Shown here piece after piece: positions 60,201-64,000 of a stretch of 64,000 nucleotides of DNA. The DNA is from Distichodus sexfasciatus. Taxonomy: Eukaryota > Chordata > Actinopteri > Characiformes > Distichodontidae. A program made the position numbers and the translations under genes. The notes under the pieces are model-generated. The model did no database searches and was not told the origin of the DNA. It was given only the letters and a program-made list of their open reading frames with translations. The stretch covers positions 1,372,452-1,436,451 of the forward strand of contig JAVGVS010000024.1 of assembly GCA_032718565.1 (NCBI GenBank), in the 5' to 3' direction. Numbering within the stretch: the stretch's first letter is position 1; every line of letters starts with the position of its first letter.

Positions 60201-63200
60201 AAGTTGCTGAGTCCCTCCTCCAGCAGAGGGTCAATGGGAGAGTCTCTTCCTGCCTCCCAATCCACATCTCCAGGTTCACTCTCCCCATGTCCGCTGTCCT
60301 TTGTGCTCAGCCAATCGGCATCCTGCATTCCAGACCTTGGTTATGACAAAGGAGAAGAAAAGGTTTAAGAATGCTAAAACTATATCATAAACAATCAAAT
60401 GTTTAGAAGTACAATAAAACAAAATCTACTTAGATTTCTGTGATATAGTGAGCATTGAGGAAGAGAAAGATGAAAGTCTTTAATATATTTGATATATCTG
60501 AGTACAAATCATCAGCATATTGAGACCTGATTCAACAGTTTCACATTGCTGTGGAACTTTCATTCTTTTATGTGGTTTCTACAGAAGTCTAAAAGTAACC
60601 ATATTGACTCTTGGTTATAAATGGGTGATTTTTGATCTTGATAAGCACTGCTTTGCAATGAGTCGAAAATGCTTACATAGTCCACCGCAATGAAGTCACA
60701 CAAAAGCCCCGCTATGTCTAGAGAATGAATAACAAAGTGACTGTGCTTTTCAGGTACGTAAAGCAGGACCTTTTCCTGCTGTAACCTGCCTTGTCCATAA
60801 TTCAGTATTGCTCAGGTGGCGATTTGGGGCTATGAGACACCGTTTTCTGGAAGTCTGACTGGCATGTCCTGTTTGTGTGCCGACCACCTGCACAGCCCCT
60901 TACTGGATTTAATGTTGATTGCAAGAATATATACAGATATATATATAGTGTGCCTGTACTCACCGTCCAGTTCTGTGGGAATATTTGTTGCCTCTGAAAT
61001 TTGGTCTAGGTTGTAGTTGTCCTTGATGCAACAAAGACAACAACTGGGATACCTGCTATAAACAGAATATGACCAGATTAGTGTAGGTCTGGGTGAAATT
61101 TATTTTTTAATGATAAAAACTGAACCATAAATTGTTGCAGTGTAAGTTTTAATCTAGTTCATTCCTGTTTTGTTGGCAAGTCTAACAATATAGTACAAAG
61201 TTGGGTACTTCTTTGTTCATTGAGCACCTGCTACTGAAATATATATATATGATAAAATACATTTCCCATGGTGTGTAGTGCTGATAAAACGTGATTAAGG
61301 TTTATGTCTCTTTGTTAAGGGAGCGGATATGGCTAGAGGCGAAGGAAACACCAGACTATTGTGAAAGTAGAAGTATGGATGGGGCCAGAGAGAGAGTTTC
61401 TTAGCTGAGGTTGGGTAAACGAGTGGGAGACAGGAACTTGTTGCTACGCAAAGCCTATTCTTTCACAGGCTGTTTCCTTCCAGGATGCACCTTAGAATTC
61501 AAGTCTTGGCCAAAAAAATGGATAGAGACCCTGCGACATTTCGGCTCCCTTTCCTCTATGGTCATTTCAGGTCTCTACTTAAGTCAGAGTGCCAACTGGG
61601 CCAAGTAGTTGAGGGAGGGTGGACTGAGGGAGAGAGTCCAGGGAGGAGGGGGTAAAGGAGGGCAGGATTTGTGCTTTTCCTGTCTGGCTGTGTTGTTTCA
61701 CGTGAGGGCTAGAACTTATGCCAGGGCCTTTTGTTCTGGTAAAACATGAGGTGCCTCTGGGTGGACCCAGGTCCAGAGGATGTGCTATTTGACCAGCGCA
61801 GCACTTTTGCCCTTTGGTAATATATGTATATAAACCTGTTGTGTGGGTGTTTTTGTCCTTTTTCATGCCTGACCACTGCCTATAGTCACTATGCAGATAT
61901 GATTTTCCCCAGAGCAGACAAGACTGCCAAAGCTGCCCCCCTTCAGTTCATTCAATAAGCGTCTGTTATATGATATTATTGTGGATTGTTAGAATTTTCT
62001 CTTGAGGCACATTAGAGGCTAGGGTTACAATCTGTGAGAGAGACATGCCTGAGTAAACTCAATGCCTTAATTCTAACATCATCTGTCAGCTGTCCCCTCA
62101 GGCTGCTGCAGATTTAGACCAGTTCCTCACATAATATATTGCAGCAGTGAGATAAAACTGGAAGCCAGACTCCCAAAACCTATGCTGACTTTGATAAAAA
62201 CAAAACACTCGTGAAAGTAATGAATCAAAAAGCTAATTAAATGAATACATCTATACTTCTTACCTGCACCTCAGGAGAAGCAGAAGACAGCTCAATAGAG
62301 TTTTCCCCAAAGGCAGCCATGGATAGCCGAACCAGGTTTCTCAGGATTTGTCGGCGGTCTTGCTCATCTATCCTTCCGGTTCTTTCTGGGTTCCTTGGTC
62401 TCCGTAGGGTTGCCTGTGAGTAATGTCCTAAGTCCTGTGAGGAGTCAGCAGGAGTAATGAGCTCTTCGGGTTTGTGGCGTCTCAGTGTGCTGGTTTGTGA
62501 GTGTGAGGATGAGGAGGACGATGGGTTTCGGGCCTTGCGCAAGGTTCGGTAAGGTGTTTGGCTTTGAGGGTAGTCTAACTCTATGCAACCAGGTTTCCTG
62601 AGTGTCTTTGTTTTTGTGAGGGAAAGGGTCCCGTCATTCTCTGAATAAGCCTGGTTTCGAGTCATGCGAGCAAGAGTAGGTGAAAGACTGAGCATCCCCT
62701 GTGGTTGAGGATCTTCTGGCAGAGGTGTCGCAGATGAGAGCGGCTGGACCTCTTCTTCACTGGAGTCATTTCTTCGACCCCTCAGAACGGGCACCAGCTG
62801 TATGTCAGTTTTGCGAATGTGCTTCTGTGGTCTGCGTGGGTGACTAGTGTAGGTTGACTCTGCTTGTCTGCAGTTGTAAGCTCGGTTGTCCCGCTTTTCT
62901 GGCCGACAAAATGTGGTGACCAAGGCCACAGCTAAGAGTAACAGCAAGCAGGTTCCCCCAAGGCAGGTACCTAAAAGCATTGTGAAGCTGAACTGAGCCT
63001 GATGCCCAGGAGACGAGTTCTTAAGGTGGTCACGAAGATTTATGAATGTCACCTCCAGCACGGTCTGTGTTACAAGTGGGGGTTTTCCCATGTCTGATAC
63101 AGCAATGGTGACTTTAAAGGCTTTGCCTATTAACTCTGTTGCATTGGTGGTGTTCACATATAACTGGCCAGTGATTTCATCTAACCAGAACAATCTAGAA

Positions 63201-64000
63201 GGGTTACCATTTACTATTTTGAATCTGAGTTTTCCATTGAGACCAGAATCAGGATCACTGGCCAAAATGGTGGTAGCCAGAAAACCTTCAGGTCTGTGAT
63301 GTGAAGAACCATTGCTCAGTGGGTGCAGGTTTCCAAATTCAGTCACAATCTCCCCCTTTTCTGCATTGACTGGGACACTAATTGCAGCAATACCCTTTTT
63401 GGGAAGTGGTTCATTGATGATGGGATAGTTGTCATTGGTGTCCTCAAGTTCAATAAACACAGTTGCAGTGCTGGTCATTGGAGGGTAGCCGTGATCTACT
63501 GCCTCCACAATAAAGGAGTATGTGGGAGATTCTTCATAGTCTAATGACCGCTGAACAATAATGGCCCCACTGGTTGGGTGAACAGAGAAGGAGGCAGTAG
63601 GTGTCCCCAGTTCATTAGTCTCTCTAATCGAGAATGAGACCCTTCCACTAAGATCCAGATCAACATCATGGGCTTCCAAAGTCAAGGCATTAAAACCAGG
63701 ATCATTATTTTCCCTGAAAACAGCCTTGTACTGAATCTTAGAAAACAGTGGTGCATTGTCATTCTCATCTAGTACCTGGACAGTCAGGTGTTTCATGCAA
63801 GACAGAGAGGGAACACCACTGTCTTGAGCTAAGAGTGTGATGTTGTATTTCATCTGGCGCTCTCGATCTAGGCTGCCATTGGTAACAATCATGTAATTGT
63901 CTCCATGTATGTGCTTGAGACGGAATGGGCCTGATCCGCGCTGAATATGGGCTCGCACCTCCCCATTTGGCCCTGAATCAGCATCAGACAACATCACTAA
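52257..64000 (-). CDS. pcdh12: pcdh12 (protocadherin 12), 3' portion of spliced CDS, partial at window end
   Basis: Four minus-strand exons (62264-64000, 60964-61052, 60190-60335, 52257-52687) join to 2403 nt, that is 800 codons plus stop, with phases 0, 2 and 1 and good GT-AG sites. The extracellular part has the end of one cadherin repeat and then two full ones. A transmembrane helix and a tail of about 435 residues follow, close to the mammalian PCDH12 tail length. Tail motifs shared with PCDH12 as I remember it are LVRLS.AAF, VSQLLSLLHQGQ, RGNKY, DPAWIARLSLPLT and STFGK. PCDH12 is a non-clustered protocadherin of endothelium and placenta that mediates homophilic calcium-dependent adhesion without catenin binding. 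N-terminal repeats and the signal peptide lie beyond base 64000. Confidence 0.92.
53030..53140 (-). repeat. SINE tail fragment
   Basis: AGTGAGTGATTATTTGTCAT and CTGCATTTGACCCATCC are the inverse of the 11671-11900 SINE body and tail. Confidence 0.65.
55268..55946. mobile_element. hAT-like MITE of the GTCTCGGTC family
   Basis: Ends of the type TAGTGTTGTAGTAC and the inverse of AGAGTTGGAGACAAG enclose CTCGGTC/GACTCGG repeats at both sides. The middle (GATGTAAACAC, TAGTTCTCTTCCAGAAA, ATAGAAAAATGCATTATTTG) is shared with 19310-19740 and 23670-24070. Exact borders are uncertain. A fragment occurs at 12080-12160. Confidence 0.6.
57238..57290. repeat. GT microsatellite
   Basis: More than 50 bp of nearly perfect (GT)n with one TTG interruption, in the pcdh12 last intron. 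Confidence 0.9.
58155..58492 (-). repeat. SINE-like dispersed repeat, long copy
   Basis: The reverse complement reads GTGGCATGGTGACAGTCGTT, AGCACTGCCGCCTCACAG ... GGTTCGATAC ... GGTTTGCATGCTCTCCCCG ... GCGGTTCAGAGAATGAATGA with an (ATGA)n end. It is the same family as 15655-15970. Confidence 0.75.
59716..60100. mobile_element. MITE with ACTCTCAGAA / TTCTAAGAGT ends
   Basis: Left ACACTCTCAGAATGAATGTG and right TTTCTAAGAGTTTAT are inverted relative to each other. The interior is rich in GTGTTA/TAACAC phrases, as in common fish elements of this end type. Confidence 0.5.
60190..60335 (-). CDS. pcdh12: pcdh12 cytoplasmic exon (acidic KDSGHGESE segment)
   Basis: A 146-nt exon with acceptor CATAACCAAG and donor CCCCG|GTGAGTC, entering in phase 2 and leaving in phase 1. 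It encodes an acidic segment with KDSGHGESEPGDVDWEAG and then PLLEEGLSNLLSP. The KDSGxGxSE pattern is the conserved acidic motif of delta-type protocadherin tails. LLEE.LS.LL matches the corresponding PCDH12 position. Confidence 0.93.
60964..61052 (-). CDS. pcdh12: pcdh12 cytoplasmic exon (VSQLLSLLHQGQ)
   Basis: An 89-nt exon with acceptor TATAGCAG and donor ACG|GTGAGTAC. It encodes VSQLLSLLHQGQ, then LQPRPNFRGNKYSHRTG plus two bases. The Q(I/V)SQLLSLLHQGQ...RGNKY block is a conserved signature of PCDH12 and related delta protocadherin tails. Confidence 0.94.
61053..62263. other. pcdh12: pcdh12 intron after the large exon
   Basis: A 1211-bp intron with good donor and acceptor. It contains no repeat I could name. 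A small open frame at 61411-61608 has no family resemblance. Confidence 0.75.
62264..64000 (-). CDS. pcdh12: pcdh12 large exon: last cadherin repeats, transmembrane helix, proximal tail
   Basis: The frame is open from the window edge (579 codons) to GTGCAG|GTAAGAA. Numbering from Val at 63997, DADSGPNG (5-12) and DENDNAP (77-83) close one cadherin repeat. DVDLDLSG and DTNDNYP (187-192) bound the next. ASDPDSGLNG (246-255) lies in the last, which lacks a final DxNDN as is usual for the membrane-proximal repeat. N-glycosylation sequons occur, for example NTT and NAT near 282-287. A hydrophobic helix at about 338-363 is followed by a basic, Ser-rich tail with repeated TLR(K/R) motifs and LVRLSMAAFGEN. 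Reading past the donor would add only eight unrelated residues before a stop. Confidence 0.95.

Noticed and set aside
62237..62263. Pcdh12 ending in VRSIDVFI by reading past the large exon
   Set aside because: A strong GTAAGAA donor interrupts this, and the next exon begins with the conserved SQLLSLLHQG block.
1..64000. A previously undescribed multi-gene system or gene cluster
   Set aside because: The three genes belong to unrelated known families in ordinary head-to-head and tail-to-tail order; nothing suggests joint function.

Overview
This window is nuclear DNA from a ray-finned (teleost-type) fish. It is AT-rich and crowded with short non-autonomous DNA transposons, tRNA-derived SINEs, CA/GT microsatellites and minisatellites. 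Its genes are split into small exons with GT-AG introns. No operon, plasmid, phage or CRISPR structure is present. Three protein-coding genes can be assembled exon by exon.

(1) limch1, minus strand, 5' end in the window. A CpG island at about 45.59-46.20 kb holds the first coding exon (45669-45794, short Gln/His tract). The next two exons encode the start of the calponin-homology (CH) domain and lie at 9875-9945 and 6640-6709. Intron 1 is therefore about 35.7 kb, and the gene continues beyond base 1. Nearly all of 1-45.6 kb is limch1 intron filled with repeats. (2) A COMT/TOMT-family O-methyltransferase-like gene, plus strand, 48.2-50.6 kb. It has one probable non-coding first exon and three coding exons (256 aa). 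The SAM-binding core is kept, but the metal-binding and catalytic residues of COMT are largely replaced, so it looks like a pseudo-enzyme. (3) pcdh12 (protocadherin 12), minus strand. The 3' part of its large cadherin exon (62264 to window end) is followed by three small cytoplasmic-tail exons at 60964-61052, 60190-60335 and 52257-52687. Reading phase is kept throughout (800 codons plus stop in the window). The last exon is 7.5 kb from the one before it.

Region by region. 0-2.2 kb: CT-rich sequence and a 200-360 bp tandem repeat. 2.2-9.9 kb: limch1 introns 2 and 3, with two hAT-type elements bearing perfect 8-bp target-site duplications. 9.95-45.6 kb: limch1 intron 1, with minisatellites at 10.2, 21.9, 30.0 and 31.8 kb, a (CCAT/CCAA)n block at 25.4 kb, a polypurine tract at 36.8 kb, many MITEs and SINEs, and a 106-bp-arm foldback at 19.7 kb. 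45.6-46.2 kb: limch1 CpG-island promoter. 46.2-48.2 kb: intergenic, with a LINE-like 3' tail. 48.2-50.9 kb: the methyltransferase-like gene. 51-64 kb: pcdh12, with repeats in its introns.

The three genes do not form a pathway. LIMCH1 is an actomyosin regulator, PCDH12 a cell-adhesion receptor, and the methyltransferase-like protein a probable membrane-anchored COMT relative. I found no evidence for a wholly new system. The most unusual items are the degenerate methyltransferase, the foldback, the inverted repeats flanking limch1 CH exons, and several sequence stretches that may be conserved regulatory elements. All family assignments rest on reading translated sequence and remembered family motifs; no database search was run.
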